A stretch of 64,000 bases of DNA, taken from NCBI RefSeq assembly GCF_009831455.1, contig NZ_WOWO01000002.1:1116001-1180000 (forward strand). Reading direction: 5' to 3'. Every line of letters begins with the position of its first letter. Within the stretch, counting starts at the first letter, position 1. The notes beneath the pieces are model-generated. The model was not told the DNA's origin, did no database searches, and saw only the letters and a program-made list of their open reading frames with translations. Origin of the DNA: Salinirussus salinus. GTDB lineage: Archaea; Halobacteriota; Halobacteria; Halobacteriales; Haloarculaceae. Shown piece after piece: positions 26,220 through 34,805 of the stretch. The position numbers and the translations under genes are program-made.

Positions 26220-26567
26220 TCAGCCGAACAGCTCGCCGAGGCCCTCGCCGGAGGCCTCCTCGTCGTCGTCGTCGCCGGCTTCCTCTTCCTCGGCCGCTTC
26301 CTCCTCGGCTTCCTCTTCTTCAGCCTCGGCTTCCTCCTCGGCCTCCTCGGCCGCGGGGGCCGCGCCGCCACCGCCGGTCGCGGCGGGGACTGCGGCGGCC
26401 TCCTCGACGGCCTCGTCGATGTCGACGTCCTCGAGGGCCGCGACCAGCGCCTTGACGCGGGATTCCTCCACGTCGACGCCGGCGGCCTCGAGCACGCCCG
26501 TCAGGTTGTCCTCGTTGATCTCCTCGCCCGATTCGTTCAGGATGAGTGCTGCGTATACGTACTCCAT
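26220..26567 (-). CDS. rpl12: Ribosomal protein P1/L12
   Basis: 115 residues: the dimerisation helices [20 protein letters not shown] and [22 protein letters not shown], an Ala/Gly hinge, a long Glu/Ala tail, and the conserved C-terminus GLGELFG that contacts translation factors. Several dimers bind L10/P0 to form the GTPase stalk. It is the last gene of the L1-L10-L12 operon, starting 2 nt after the L10 stop. Confident. Confidence 0.97.
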   Translation of the reverse strand: MEYVYAALILNESGEEINEDNLTGVLEAAGVDVEESRVKALVAALEDVDIDEAVEEAAAVPAATGGGGAAPAAEEAEEEAEAEEEEAEEEAAEEEEAGDDDDEEASGEGLGELFG

Positions 26568-26569
26568 TG

Positions 26570-27628
26570 TTAGTCACCGAACATGTCTCCGAGGGCCTCG
26601 CCGGCGTCGCCGCCGTCGTCGTCATCGTCGTCCGCATCGGCTTCTGTGGCGTCGTCAGCATCGGCGTCGTCGGCGTCCTCGGTGTCGTCCGGTTCGGTCT
26701 CGGACGACTCGGTCTGGTCGTCAGCCTGTTCCACTTCCTCGACGCCCTGCAGCTCCTCGGGCAGGGCTTCGGGGTCCTCGACCCGCGCGGCGAGCGCGCG
26801 GACCTGACCGTCGGCCTTCCCGATGAGGTCGGGCAGGACGTCGGGGTCCTCGATGGCAGCCTGAATCCCCAGGCTCTTGGCCTCGCCGCTTGCCTTCCCC
26901 AGCAGGGCCGGCAGCGTCGACGCGGTCGGGAACTCCGCGTTGAGCGCGAGGTTGCGTCCCCGTGCGGCAGCGGCCTCGATGTCGGCGCGGTACTCCTCGA
27001 GGTCCAGTTCGAGGTCTTCGGGCTCGAAGAGCACGCCCTCGGCGACCACGCCGCGCAGGTCGAGCCCGACCTCCTTGGGCTCGATGCCCAGCTCCGAGAG
27101 GACGTTCGCGAGGTCAGCCGAGACCTCGCCGCCCGCTTCCAGGACGGTCGAGTCCTCGAGCACCTTGATCGACCCCTCCTCGATCCGGGCGTTCGCGCCG
27201 ACGGTCTGCAGTTCGCCGACGAAGGGCCCGGGGTCCATCCCCGTGTCGCCCTCGGGGATGACGATGTCGTTGGGTGCGACTTCGCCCGCGTTGATCGGCG
27301 CGGAGGTCTTCGAGGCCTCCAGTTGCTGGTAGAGCCCGAAGGGGTTCTCGTTGGTGCCGACCAGGCCGACCTGGCCGCTCACGTAGCCCGGCAGCTCGTC
27401 GAGGCCGGCCTCCTCCAGGGCCCGCACCAGCAGGGTGTTCCGGGAGACCCGGATCTCGGCCGTGCCGTGCAGGTCACGGCGCATGTCCTGGAGCTGGCGG
27501 CTCGGGATGCCGGTGATGTCGATGACGCCGACGCTCTCGTAGCGCTCGAGGAAGTCGGCGATCTCGTCGACCTCTTCCCGTTTCCACTCGGGGATGGTCT
27601 CGGTCTTGCGCTCGCTCTCTGCGCTCAT
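26570..27628 (-). CDS. rpl10: Ribosomal protein L10 (P0)
   Basis: 352 residues. The N-terminal rRNA-binding L10 domain ([21 protein letters not shown]) is followed by the archaeal/eukaryal insertion domain and the helical spine that holds L12 dimers. An acidic Asp/Glu-rich tail ends [10 protein letters not shown], resembling the L12 C-terminus, as is usual for archaeal P0. Its ATG overlaps the rpl1 stop by 4 nt (27625-27628), indicating coupled translation. Forms the stalk base with L11. Confidence 0.97.
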   Translation of the reverse strand: MSAESERKTETIPEWKREEVDEIADFLERYESVGVIDITGIPSRQLQDMRRDLHGTAEIRVSRNTLLVRALEEAGLDELPGYVSGQVGLVGTNENPFGLYQQLEASKTSAPINAGEVAPNDIVIPEGDTGMDPGPFVGELQTVGANARIEEGSIKVLEDSTVLEAGGEVSADLANVLSELGIEPKEVGLDLRGVVAEGVLFEPEDLELDLEEYRADIEAAAARGRNLALNAEFPTASTLPALLGKASGEAKSLGIQAAIEDPDVLPDLIGKADGQVRALAARVEDPEALPEELQGVEEVEQADDQTESSETEPDDTEDADDADADDATEADADDDDDDGGDAGEALGDMFGD

Positions 27629-28266
27629 TGGGCCACCTCCACGGCCGGGCCCATGGTCGTCTTCACGAACACGGAGTCGACGTTCATCGGCCCCTTCTCG
27701 AGGTCGGCGTGGAGTCGCCTGATGATGACGTCGATGTTGTCGGCGATCTCCTCGGCGGACATGTCCTCGGCACCCACGCGGGTGTGGAACGTCCGCCGGT
27801 CGCCGCTGCGGACCTGCACGGAGTTTTTCAGCCGTTCGACCTGCTCGACGATGTCGTCGTCGGGGCTGACCGGCTCGGGCATCTTCCCCCGGGGGCCGAG
27901 CACGGTCCCCAGGTAGCGCCCGATGTCCTGCATCAGCGCCTCCTCCGCGAGGAAGAAGTCGGTCCGCTCGGCCAGGTCCTTGGCCGCGTCGTCGTCGTCA
28001 CCGAGGTCGGCCAGCTCGTCGGGGCTGAGCACCTCGTCGGCGACCTCCTCGGCACGGACCGCGGTCTCGCCGTCTGCGAAGACCACGATCGACGTCTCCT
28101 GGCCGGTCCCCTCCGGCAGTACGATACTCTCGTCGATACGGTTCGATGGGTCGTCGAGGTCGATGTCGCGCAGGTTGACCGCGAGGTCTACCGTCTCACG
28201 GAAGTTCCGTGGTGGGGCATCCTCGAGTGCGCGCGAAACCGCCTCCTCTATGTCCTGGTCTGCCAT
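27625..28266 (-). CDS. rpl1: Ribosomal protein L1
   Basis: 213 residues with the L1 fold: [20 protein letters not shown] near the N-terminus, [14 protein letters not shown] in the hinge region, and C-terminal [21 protein letters not shown]1 binds the mobile 23S rRNA stalk at the E site and, in archaea, represses its own operon by binding its mRNA leader. A strong Shine-Dalgarno (GGAGGTG, 28271-28277) sits 4 nt before the ATG, unusual among the leaderless genes here and consistent with a regulated leader. First gene of the L1-L10-L12 operon. Confidence 0.97.
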   Translation of the reverse strand: MADQDIEEAVSRALEDAPPRNFRETVDLAVNLRDIDLDDPSNRIDESIVLPEGTGQETSIVVFADGETAVRAEEVADEVLSPDELADLGDDDDAAKDLAERTDFFLAEEALMQDIGRYLGTVLGPRGKMPEPVSPDDDIVEQVERLKNSVQVRSGDRRTFHTRVGAEDMSAEEIADNIDVIIRRLHADLEKGPMNVDSVFVKTTMGPAVEVAQ

Positions 28267-28330
28267 TGTTCACCTCCGTAGTGCGCCGATGGCTCCTACG
28301 GGTCAGTGAAACAGGCCTGCGCCTGTCTCG
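28267..28330 (-). promoter_or_regulatory. Candidate L1 autoregulatory mRNA leader
   Basis: From a TATA box at 28354-28359 (TTTAAA) transcription should start near 28330, giving a leader of about 64 nt. It begins near the hairpin ACAGGC-GCAG-GCCTGT (28311-28326), then TTCACTGACCCGTAGGAGCC, and ends in the Shine-Dalgarno. Archaeal L1 is known to bind such a leader or early coding site that mimics its 23S rRNA target. The location fits; the binding site itself is inferred. Confidence 0.55.
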
Positions 28331-28447
28331 TCCGTGTCCATGCCCACGCCGAATTTAAACCCGTCGAAGGCTCGTCGGCCCGTCTGCCGGAGAAACCGGC
28401 GGGTCGACGGGCCACAGAACCGACTGGCCGGGCGGAGACACCGAGGG

Positions 28448-28786
28448 TCGTCGCCGGCGGCTTACGCCGCCGCCTCCTCCGCAAACACACCGAAAAACTC
28501 CCTCAGGTCGCGTTTCGAGCCGTTCGAAGCCTACGCTGTCGCTTCGGCTTCGAAGACAGGACACCAGCGGACTCACACCGCTCGTCCGTCGAGCCGTCGC
28601 CTCGTCAGCGGCCTACGCGGCCGCTTCCTCGGCGAAGACACCGAAAACTCGCTTCGCTCGTTTTCGAGCGTTTGCGTCGTCGCCGGCGGCTTACGCCGCC
28701 GCCTCCTCCGCAAACACACCGAAACGCTCCTTCCAGTCGCGTTTCGAGCCGTTCGAAGCCTACGCTGTCGCTTCGGCTTCGAAGAC
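28448..28786 (-). repeat. Array of five stop-codon hairpins downstream of rpl11
   Basis: The 3' end of rpl11 and its hairpin are repeated through the rpl11-rpl1 spacer. A 110-bp unit at 28677-28786 (including the last 9 rpl11 codons) recurs at 28448-28557, offset 229 bp. Five inverted repeats occur at about 28752-28783, 28685-28700, 28607-28625, 28523-28554 and 28456-28471. On the reverse strand each holds TAG or TAA in its loop and is preceded by codons reading VFEAEATA or VFAEEAAA. Spacings are 69, 78, 82 and 69 bp. Confidence 0.85.
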
Positions 28787-29248
28787 GTCGTCGTACTCGC
28801 CGGCGTCGATCTTCTCTTTGAACTCCCGGGGGTTCTCGCCCTCGATGGTCACGCCCAGGGAGGTGCAGGTGCCGACGACCTCCTTGGCGGCGTTTTTCAG
28901 GTCGTAGGAGAGCAGGTCGGGGTGTTTCTGCTCGGCGATCTGACGGACCTGGTCGACGCTCAGGTCGGCGACGAAGTTCTCCTGGGGTTCGCCGCTGCCG
29001 GTCTCGAAGCCGGCCTCGTCCTTGATGAGCTCCGCGGTCGGCGGGACGCCCACCTCGATGGAGAAGGAGCCGTCCTCCTCGTACTCGACGGTGACGGGAA
29101 CCTCGGTGCCGTCGAACGCCTCGGTCCGGTCGTTTATCTCCTGAACGACCGCCTGGACGTCCACCGGCGTGGGGCCCAGTTCCGGGCCCAGCGGCGGGCC
29201 GGGGTCGGCCTGCCCGCCGGGGACGAGTACCTCGATGGTTTCAGCCAT
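28760..29248 (-). CDS. rpl11: Ribosomal protein L11
   Basis: 162 residues. The N-terminal factor-binding domain (EVLVPGGQADPGPPLGPELG) is followed by the C-terminal rRNA-binding domain (QVRQIAEQKHPDLL, VGTCTSLGVTIEGENPREFKE). L11 binds the GTPase-associated centre together with L10-L12. The gene is separated from rpl1 by 493 bp of repetitive DNA, and each unit has its own TATA box (TTAAA near 29268-29276 for rpl11), so they are separate transcripts. The very end (VFEAEATA then TAG) is the part duplicated downstream. Confidence 0.97.
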   Translation of the reverse strand: MAETIEVLVPGGQADPGPPLGPELGPTPVDVQAVVQEINDRTEAFDGTEVPVTVEYEEDGSFSIEVGVPPTAELIKDEAGFETGSGEPQENFVADLSVDQVRQIAEQKHPDLLSYDLKNAAKEVVGTCTSLGVTIEGENPREFKEKIDAGEYDDVFEAEATA

Positions 29249-29318
29249 ACCATCAGGTCCGTCGGGGCGCGTTTAAGGATTTCTTTACGCGGCGGAGACG
29301 CCGGGGGACGCGGCGGCA

Positions 29319-29519
29319 TCACGCGACCGTGACGCCGTTACGGGCCAGAAAGTCGGAGACGTCCTTGATCTCGACGGGGCTGCCAATGATGCGGACCCGC
29401 GAGTCCTCCTCCCGGACGGTGACGGTAAAGCGCTCCTCGAGGGCGCCGTCGAACCCGTCCATCGCCGCCCGCGGGAGGAGGATCTGCGTGCTGTCGCGGA
29501 AACGGGCCGCGTCTGTCAT
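29319..29519 (-). CDS. VNG_1110C-type small conserved protein
   Basis: 66 residues: ARFRDSTQILLPRAAMDGF, then a beta-rich segment ERFTVTVREEDSRVRIIGSP and EIKDVSDFLARNGVTVA. Short proteins of this type sit beside rpl11 in haloarchaea (VNG_1110C in Halobacterium), and the location here agrees. No catalytic motif; the basic-acidic beta pattern could be a small nucleic-acid- or protein-binding module, which is speculation. Divergent from drg; 70 nt upstream of rpl11 on the same strand. Confidence 0.8.
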   Translation of the reverse strand: MTDAARFRDSTQILLPRAAMDGFDGALEERFTVTVREEDSRVRIIGSPVEIKDVSDFLARNGVTVA

Positions 29520-29617
29520 TGTCGGTGATCCCGTCGCTCGTCGTATTAGTGTATCGAAACAATCCGGGCTGGAGCGGACGGAAGCGCTTTTCCCCGCCGG
29601 CGGCCGACGGACAGTCG

Positions 29618-30730
29618 ATGGGCCTCGAGGAGGAGATCGAGGAGCTCGAACAGGAGATCGCCGAGACTCCCTACAACAAGTCGACCGAGCAGCACATCGG
29701 CCGGCTGAAGGCCAAGCTCGCCGAAAAAAAAGAGAAGCTCGAGCGGCAACAGTCCTCCTCCGGCGGCGGCCCCGGCTACGCCGTCGAGAAGACCGGCGAC
29801 GCCACCGTCGCGCTCGTGGGCTTTCCCAGCGTCGGCAAGTCCACGCTGCTGAACGCGCTCACGAACGCCGACAGCGAGACCGGGGCCTACGAGTTCACCA
29901 CGCTGGACGTCAACCCCGGCATGTTGCAGTACCGCGGTGCGAACATCCAGCTTCTGGACGTCCCCGGCCTCATCTCCGGGGCGGCGAGCGGCCGCGGCGA
30001 CGGCCAGGAAGTTCTGTCGGTGATCCGGACCGCCGACCTCGTCGTCTTCATGCTCTCCGTCTTCGAGATCCAGCAGTACGACCGCCTGCGCGAGGAGCTC
30101 CGGAAGAACAAGATCCGGCTGGACACCGAACCGCCCCGCGTCTCGGTCCGCAAGAAGGCCAAAGACGGCATCTCGGTCACCGCCAGCGTCGACCTCGACC
30201 TGGACGAGGAGACCGTCAAGGGCGTGCTCCGGGAGCGGGGCTTTGTCAACGCCGACGTGACCATCGGCGAGCAGGTGGACATCGACCGGCTGCTCGACGG
30301 CGTACTGGACAACCGCGTCTATCTGCCCTCCATCGTCACCGTCAACAAGGTCGACCTCATCGAGCGGGACTACCTCGACACCGTCCACGCGGAGCTGCGC
30401 GAGCGCGACATCGACCCCGAGGAGGCCGTCTTCATCAGCGCCGAACAGGAGAAAGGGCTCGACGCCCTCAAGGAGCGCATCTGGGAGGAGCTGGGCCTGA
30501 TCCGTATCTACATGGACAAGCCCGGCCGGGGAGTCGACAAGGAGGAGCCGCTCGTTTTACGCGAGGGCGACACCGTCGACGACGCCTGTCACAAGCTCGG
30601 TGGCAGTTTCGAGGAGCGCTTCCGGTTCGCCCGCGTGACCGGCCCCAGCGCCAAACACGACGAACAGCAGGTCGGCCGCGACCACGAACTCGCCGACGAG
30701 GACGTGCTCCGGATCGTCACCCGGAAGTGA
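29618..30730 (+). CDS. drg: Drg-family GTPase (OBG/HflX-like)
   Basis: 370 residues from ATG 29618. An N-terminal helix-turn region (EEEIEELEQEIAETPYNKST) is followed by the G domain: G1 GFPSVGKST, G3 DVPGLISGAA, and the NKVD motif for guanine, with the S5D2L-type insert typical of Drg. A C-terminal TGS domain (RIYMDKPGRGVDKEEPLVL ... DEDVLRIVTRK) completes it. Drg proteins act on ribosomes or translation. The open frame begins at 29519, but those 33 residues lack family similarity and overlap the divergent gene start. Confidence 0.95.
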   Translation: MGLEEEIEELEQEIAETPYNKSTEQHIGRLKAKLAEKKEKLERQQSSSGGGPGYAVEKTGDATVALVGFPSVGKSTLLNALTNADSETGAYEFTTLDVNPGMLQYRGANIQLLDVPGLISGAASGRGDGQEVLSVIRTADLVVFMLSVFEIQQYDRLREELRKNKIRLDTEPPRVSVRKKAKDGISVTASVDLDLDEETVKGVLRERGFVNADVTIGEQVDIDRLLDGVLDNRVYLPSIVTVNKVDLIERDYLDTVHAELRERDIDPEEAVFISAEQEKGLDALKERIWEELGLIRIYMDKPGRGVDKEEPLVLREGDTVDDACHKLGGSFEERFRFARVTGPSAKHDEQQVGRDHELADEDVLRIVTRK

Positions 30731-30734
30731 CGAC

Positions 30735-31181
30735 ATGGACCGCGAGCACCGTCGGCTGCTGGTCTACGCCGCGCTCTTTCTGGTCCCCTGGTCGGTGGTG
30801 AACGCCCGCGGGGTCGTGACCTTCGTGTTCCCCTTCGGCCTGCTGAACTTCGCCCCGCTGGAACTGACCGACGTCGTCTCCTTCGCCACGGTGTACACCG
30901 AGCGGCTCCCCGAGTTCCTGCTGGGCTGGCCGGTCGGCGTCGGACTCTACGTCGCCGGGCTCGCGAGCGTCCTCTCCGGCCTGCTCTTCGACCGCGAGGA
31001 CCCCCGGGTCACCGCCGGGCTGTTCGCCTTCGCCGGCGTGACGCAGGTCACGCTCGCGCTGGGGTTCTCCCGGCGGGTCGGGACCACCGCCGTCCCCGTC
31101 GGGGCGGCCCTCCTGTGGCTCGCCGTCTGGTGGTACGACTGGCCGGCCATCCGACGAACTCTCTCCGTCGAGGAATCCTGA
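30735..31181 (+). CDS. Four-helix membrane protein (TIGR04206-like)
   Basis: 148 residues with about four hydrophobic segments (LLVYAALFLVPWSVVNA; FPFGLLNFAPLELTDVVSF; VGLYVAGLASVLSGLLF; GAALLWLAVWWY). The RRLLVYAALFLVPWSVV start and the DRED loop before the third helix resemble the small haloarchaeal TIGR04206 membrane family; I am not certain of the match. It begins 4 nt after drg stops and is probably co-transcribed with it. Plasma membrane, function unknown. Confidence 0.65.
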   Translation: MDREHRRLLVYAALFLVPWSVVNARGVVTFVFPFGLLNFAPLELTDVVSFATVYTERLPEFLLGWPVGVGLYVAGLASVLSGLLFDREDPRVTAGLFAFAGVTQVTLALGFSRRVGTTAVPVGAALLWLAVWWYDWPAIRRTLSVEES

Positions 31182-31275
31182 CGGCCCGTGACGGCCCGCG
31201 AGCGTCCCGGCAACTCTCGACCACCCGCGGCGGGTCGGACAGGTTTTTGCGGCTGGTGGGCCTACTCCGGTCCGT

Positions 31276-32034
31276 ATGAACGACTATCTGCTCGACCACG
31301 TGATGATGCGCGTCGAGGACCTGGAGGCGTCGCTGGAGTGGTACACCGGGCACCTGGGCTACGAAGAGACCGGCCGCTGGGAGGCCGACACCTTCACCAA
31401 CGTCTTCCTCCAGGCGCCGGGCGCCCACGACGACGGCGCCCTCCTCGAACTCACGTACAACCACGACGGGCGGAGCTACGACATGGGGGACTCCTGGGGC
31501 CACATCGCCGTCCGGTGTGAGGACGTCTACGACGCCTACGAGGAGCTGATGGACAGCGGCGTCGAGGACTACCGCGACCCCGACTCCTGTGGCGGCTCGT
31601 ATGCCTTCGTGAAAGACCCCGACGGCCACGAAATCGAAATCGTCGAGCGCGACCACGGCGCCACGTACAGCCTCGACCACACCATGATCCGCGTCGAGGA
31701 CGCCGACGAAGCCATCGGCTGGTACACCCGGAAGTTCGACTACGAGCTGTTCCGGCGCGAGGAGTTCGAGGATTTCGCGCTCTACTTCCTCAAGCCCGGC
31801 GACGCCCCCGACGAGGCGATGTCGGTGGAGCTGACCTACAACTACGACGGCCGCAGCTACGACCTGGGCGACGCCTGGGGCCACGTCGCGGTCCGGGCCG
31901 ACGACCTCCACGAGTCCTGGGACGAACTCATGGGTCGCCACGCGGAGGACTACCGCGACCCCGAGAGCTGCAACGACATGTACGCCTTCACCAGGGACTG
32001 CGACGGCCGCGAGATCGAGGTCGTCACGCGGTAG
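31276..32034 (+). CDS. Tandem VOC (glyoxalase-like) metalloprotein
   Basis: 252 residues made of two similar vicinal-oxygen-chelate domains: LDHVMMRVEDLEASLEWYT (residue 6) and LDHTMIRVEDADEAIGWYT (about residue 134), each followed by a VELTYNYDGRSYDLGD-type strand and a GHVAVR / GHIAVR metal His, and ending in DGHEIEIVER / DGREIEVVTR with the Glu ligand. The pattern is that of lactoylglutathione-lyase-like enzymes (methylglyoxal detoxification) fused in one chain, but haloarchaea generally lack glutathione, so the thiol cofactor or substrate is uncertain. Confidence 0.88.
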   Translation: MNDYLLDHVMMRVEDLEASLEWYTGHLGYEETGRWEADTFTNVFLQAPGAHDDGALLELTYNHDGRSYDMGDSWGHIAVRCEDVYDAYEELMDSGVEDYRDPDSCGGSYAFVKDPDGHEIEIVERDHGATYSLDHTMIRVEDADEAIGWYTRKFDYELFRREEFEDFALYFLKPGDAPDEAMSVELTYNYDGRSYDLGDAWGHVAVRADDLHESWDELMGRHAEDYRDPESCNDMYAFTRDCDGREIEVVTR

Positions 32035-32064
32035 CGCGGCGGCCGTCGGCCGGCGATTCCCGCC

Positions 32065-32883
32065 TCAGCCTCCCTCGCCGACGCCGTCGGGCAGCCCGCC
32101 GAACGCCGCCAGCGCCTCGCGTTCGAGCGGGTGGAGCTCCCCGGGAACCACGAGCAGGTGCAGCGGCGGACCGAAGTCCCCGCCGGCGAGCGCGTCGAGC
32201 CGGTCGGCCCGGACCGTCGGGTCGTCGCTGCCGGCCCGGCCGACCACGACGCCCGCGCCCGAGAGGCCGGCGTCGGCGAGCAGCCCGGCCGCGTGGTCGC
32301 CGGTCATGTAGCGGTCCCCGTGTTCCCCCGTGCCCGCCCCGCGCCCCCCGGGGTCGTGTCCCTTGTCCCGGTCGATGTCCAGGTAGACCAGCGTGTGCAG
32401 CCCGCGTTCGCGGTTGTCACCGATAGTGGCGAGGACGCTGTCGGGGACGCCCTCGCCGCCATGAGAGGACTCGAAAGGCAGGGTGGTGGCCTTCCCGAAG
32501 CGGTAGTTCTGGAGGCCGGTCAGCGAGGCCGCCGCTGTGCTCGCCGTGGTTCCGTGGATCACCTGGGTTTCGACCCCGCGTTCGTGGGCGCGCAGCCGCA
32601 GGTCCGCGTGCGTGGTCGAGACCATCGGGTCGCCGCCGGTCAGGAAGACCGCGTCGCCATCGCTCGCGGCGTCGAGTATCGGCCCGGGGTCGCGCTCGAC
32701 GCCGGCCCGGTCCCGGACCTCGATGTCGACTCCGTGGGCGTCCTCCAGATCCGCGACGGTCGCCCCGGCCAGCCGGCTGGTGTAGAACTCCGCGAAGACC
32801 CGGTCGGCTCCCCGGACCGCATCCCGGCCCCGGACCGTGACCGAGCGCTCGTCGTACAGCCCCAGGCCGACAAAGGTGAGCAT
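32065..32883 (-). CDS. dph5: Diphthine synthase
   Basis: 272 residues. MLTFVGLGLYDERSVTVRG and the FLTGGDPMVSTTH and HGTTASTAAASLTGLQNYRFG motifs are those of the Dph5 S-adenosylmethionine methyltransferase, a tetrapyrrole-methylase-fold enzyme that methylates the modified histidine of elongation factor aEF2 on the diphthamide pathway. A Gly/Asp-rich insert (HDPGGRGAGTGEHGDRYM) after YLDIDRDKG is longer than in most archaeal homologues. Start at ATG 32883. Convergent with the VOC gene, divergent from trm5. Confidence 0.94.
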   Translation of the reverse strand: MLTFVGLGLYDERSVTVRGRDAVRGADRVFAEFYTSRLAGATVADLEDAHGVDIEVRDRAGVERDPGPILDAASDGDAVFLTGGDPMVSTTHADLRLRAHERGVETQVIHGTTASTAAASLTGLQNYRFGKATTLPFESSHGGEGVPDSVLATIGDNRERGLHTLVYLDIDRDKGHDPGGRGAGTGEHGDRYMTGDHAAGLLADAGLSGAGVVVGRAGSDDPTVRADRLDALAGGDFGPPLHLLVVPGELHPLEREALAAFGGLPDGVGEGG

Positions 32884-33130
32884 ACCCGCCCTCGACGCGA
32901 GAAGGGCATAAGTCGTGTGCCCGCGGCCGGAGGGCTGAGTTCGAAGGACCTCGCTGGTAGACGTCGGCCGCCCTCGCCGCGCTCGACCGGCATCCGCCAG
33001 GCGGGAGTAGGTCCCACCGGCTACAGGCAGTGGTGGCCTTGCTCCGCCGCTTGGACCGTGTGCCCGGTTTCTTCCCGACGGTTTCCCGCCACATCGTCAC
33101 GCTTACCGCCCGCCGTCGCCCAGGTCGTGT

Positions 33131-34156
33131 ATGGTCCACTGCGTGCGCGTCGCCCGCGAGGACGGGGAAGCGGCCCGCCAGCGCCTCGCCGAGCGCGACC
33201 TCGTGGACGGGAGCCACGAGATCCGGGCCGAAGACGGCACGCTCTACATCCCCGTCACAGACCCCGCTGCGGTCCCCGGGACCTTCGAGGTGGTCGACCG
33301 CGACGTCCCCCGTCGCGAGACCGAGACGATGCCCGCGGACCTGCTCGACTTCGAGCCCTCCTACGAGCGGCTCGGCGACATCGCCATCGTCGACGAGGAC
33401 GACCCCGAGCGGGCGCGGGCGCTGGCCGACGCCATCGTCGCGTCGGCGCTACCCGTCGAGACCGTCCTCAATCGCGCCTCGAAGGTCCGCGGCGAGAAGC
33501 GGGTTCGCGACTGGGAGGTGCTCGCGGGCGAGGGCACAGAGACCGTCCACCGGGAGTACGGCCACGAGTTCGCCCTCGACCTCGCGGCGGTGTACTTCTC
33601 GCCGCGGCTGGCCACCGAGCGCCACCGCGTCGCCGAGCAGGTGAGCGCCGGCGAGCACGCCTTCGACATGTTCGCCGGCGTCGGCCCCTTCGTCGTCCCC
33701 TTCGCCGCCCGCGGCGCCGAGGCGGTGGGGGTGGACATCAACAGGACCGCGGTCGAGTACCTCCGGGAGAACGCCCGCCGGAACGGCGTCGCCGACCGGG
33801 TGACCGCCATCCACGGGGACGTCCGAGACGTAGTCTCGGGCTCGTCACGAGCACAGCGAAGTGACGGTGTCCGGGACGTGGTACCCGACTACGCCGACTG
33901 GGCCGACCGGCTGGTGATGAACCTTCCCCACAGCGCCGACGAGTTTCTGGAGACTGCGGTCGCGCTCGCAGGCGAGGAGGCCGTACTCCACTACTACGAC
34001 ATCCAGGGCGAGGACGACCCCCACGGGCCGGGCGAGGCTGCCATCCGCGAGGTCGCCGAACCCGAGTACGAGGTGACGGTCGAAACCCGCCACACGGTCC
34101 GGTCGTACGCCCCCCATGAACTGAACGTCGTGCTGGATGTCCGGCTGTCGCGGTGA
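33131..34156 (+). CDS. trm5: tRNA (guanine37-N1)-methyltransferase, archaeal Trm5
   Basis: 341 residues. SAM-binding motif DMFAGVGPFVVPFAARG and the later NLPHSADEFLETAVALA active-site block identify the Trm5 family, which makes m1G37 in the anticodon loop. A segment between the SAM strand DVRDVV and VPDYADWADRL carries a 16-residue insertion, caused by a 48-bp insertion at about 33821-33882, see findings. Start at ATG 33131. The gene ends 49 nt upstream of tRNA-Thr. Confidence 0.92.
   Translation: MVHCVRVAREDGEAARQRLAERDLVDGSHEIRAEDGTLYIPVTDPAAVPGTFEVVDRDVPRRETETMPADLLDFEPSYERLGDIAIVDEDDPERARALADAIVASALPVETVLNRASKVRGEKRVRDWEVLAGEGTETVHREYGHEFALDLAAVYFSPRLATERHRVAEQVSAGEHAFDMFAGVGPFVVPFAARGAEAVGVDINRTAVEYLRENARRNGVADRVTAIHGDVRDVVSGSSRAQRSDGVRDVVPDYADWADRLVMNLPHSADEFLETAVALAGEEAVLHYYDIQGEDDPHGPGEAAIREVAEPEYEVTVETRHTVRSYAPHELNVVLDVRLSR
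33821..33882 (+). repeat. In-frame 48-bp insertion within trm5
   Basis: GTCCGAGACGTAGT (33821-33834) recurs as GTCCGGGACGTGGT (33869-33882), offset by exactly 48 bp (16 codons). Between them lies CGTCACGAGCACAGCGAAGTGACG, an imperfect palindrome. Removing 48 bp would leave an uninterrupted GDVRDVVPDYADW. Confidence 0.75.
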
Positions 34157-34170
34157 CGCGATTCGCAATT

Positions 34171-34178
34171 CTTATTGT
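34171..34178 (+). promoter_or_regulatory. TATA-like box for tRNA-Thr
   Basis: CTTATTGT lies about 27-34 nt before the first base of the tRNA, as expected for an archaeal tRNA promoter. Confidence 0.5.
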
Positions 34179-34204
34179 GGACATCCGCCCATCTGGGGAT
34201 GAGT

Positions 34205-34279
34205 GCCGGTGTAGCTCAGACTGGCTAGAGCGATTCCTTCGTAAGGAATAGGCCGAGGGTTCAAATCCCTCCACCGGCT
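34205..34279 (+). tRNA. trnT: tRNA-Thr (anticodon CGU)
   Basis: 75 nt. The acceptor stem GCCGGTG pairs with CACCGGC and the discriminator is U. The D arm is GCTCAGACTGGCTAGAGC; the anticodon stem ATTCC/GGAAT encloses the loop TTCGTAA with anticodon CGT; the T arm is AGGGTTCAAATCCCT. It reads the ACG threonine codon. Its 3' 29 bp form the attL core and are repeated at 41479-41507. No intron; CCA is not encoded. Confidence 0.95.
34251..34279 (+). other. attL (3' end of tRNA-Thr)
   Basis: 29-bp core GGCCGAGGGTTC...CCACCGGCT shared exactly with 41479-41507. Bases on both outer sides differ between the two copies, which defines the repeat boundary. Confidence 0.92.
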
Positions 34280-34805
34280 CTCGCTCCGCTACGCTTCGCG
34301 AAGTACCGTAACCAACCGTTAGAGCCCGCTAGACATAAGTTTTCGCCTCAGGGTATCCTCAGTACGACCCGAATTGAATAGTTCTACCAGCCGAAATTGC
34401 CGGTAATCTGCCTTCCGAATTGAATAGCTGAACTACCTGCGGCCGACCCGTCCCGTGTTTTCGGAAAATCCCACTCGTTACCAATTCACCAGATATGAGA
34501 GTGAGAGGGAGCCCGGAGAAGCGCGAAATTGCTCCCGGTGATGGGTACGGGAGCCTTGTGAGCTACAGGGTGTCTCGGCTCTTGCACCGACAGCAAGTGA
34601 TTGACGCGGAAGGGACAGCAGGTATCAAGTAAGTCTTCCGATAGTTACCCCACATCGCCTACGCGGAGGAGATAGCTGGTCCTTCATCAGACTGGGAGGG
34701 CGTGACTCACGCAAAGTTGAAGCAAAGGGTGCTTGCCCATACCTAGCGAGAGGTGGGTTGGGAGTTCTGCCTGAGTAGCAGTGGAATCCAATCGATTAAC
34801 AATTC
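34280..34805. other. Non-coding left flank of the element with short direct repeats
   Basis: 526 bp between tRNA-Thr and the cargo pair. CCGAATTGAATAG occurs twice, at 34369-34381 and 34415-34427, spaced 46 bp; these could be recombinase arm-type sites. One short frame, 34495-34632 (+, 45 codons, MRVRGSPEKREIAPG), is open but has no recognisable features; I do not call it a gene. Nothing else is supported. Confidence 0.5.

Noticed and set aside
28448-28786. CRISPR array
   Set aside because: Repeats are irregular in size, include a gene end and lack unique spacers; no cas genes nearby.
34495-34632. 45-codon forward ORF next to attL
   Set aside because: Open and AUG-started but without promoter, motif or similarity; reported only in the spacer note.
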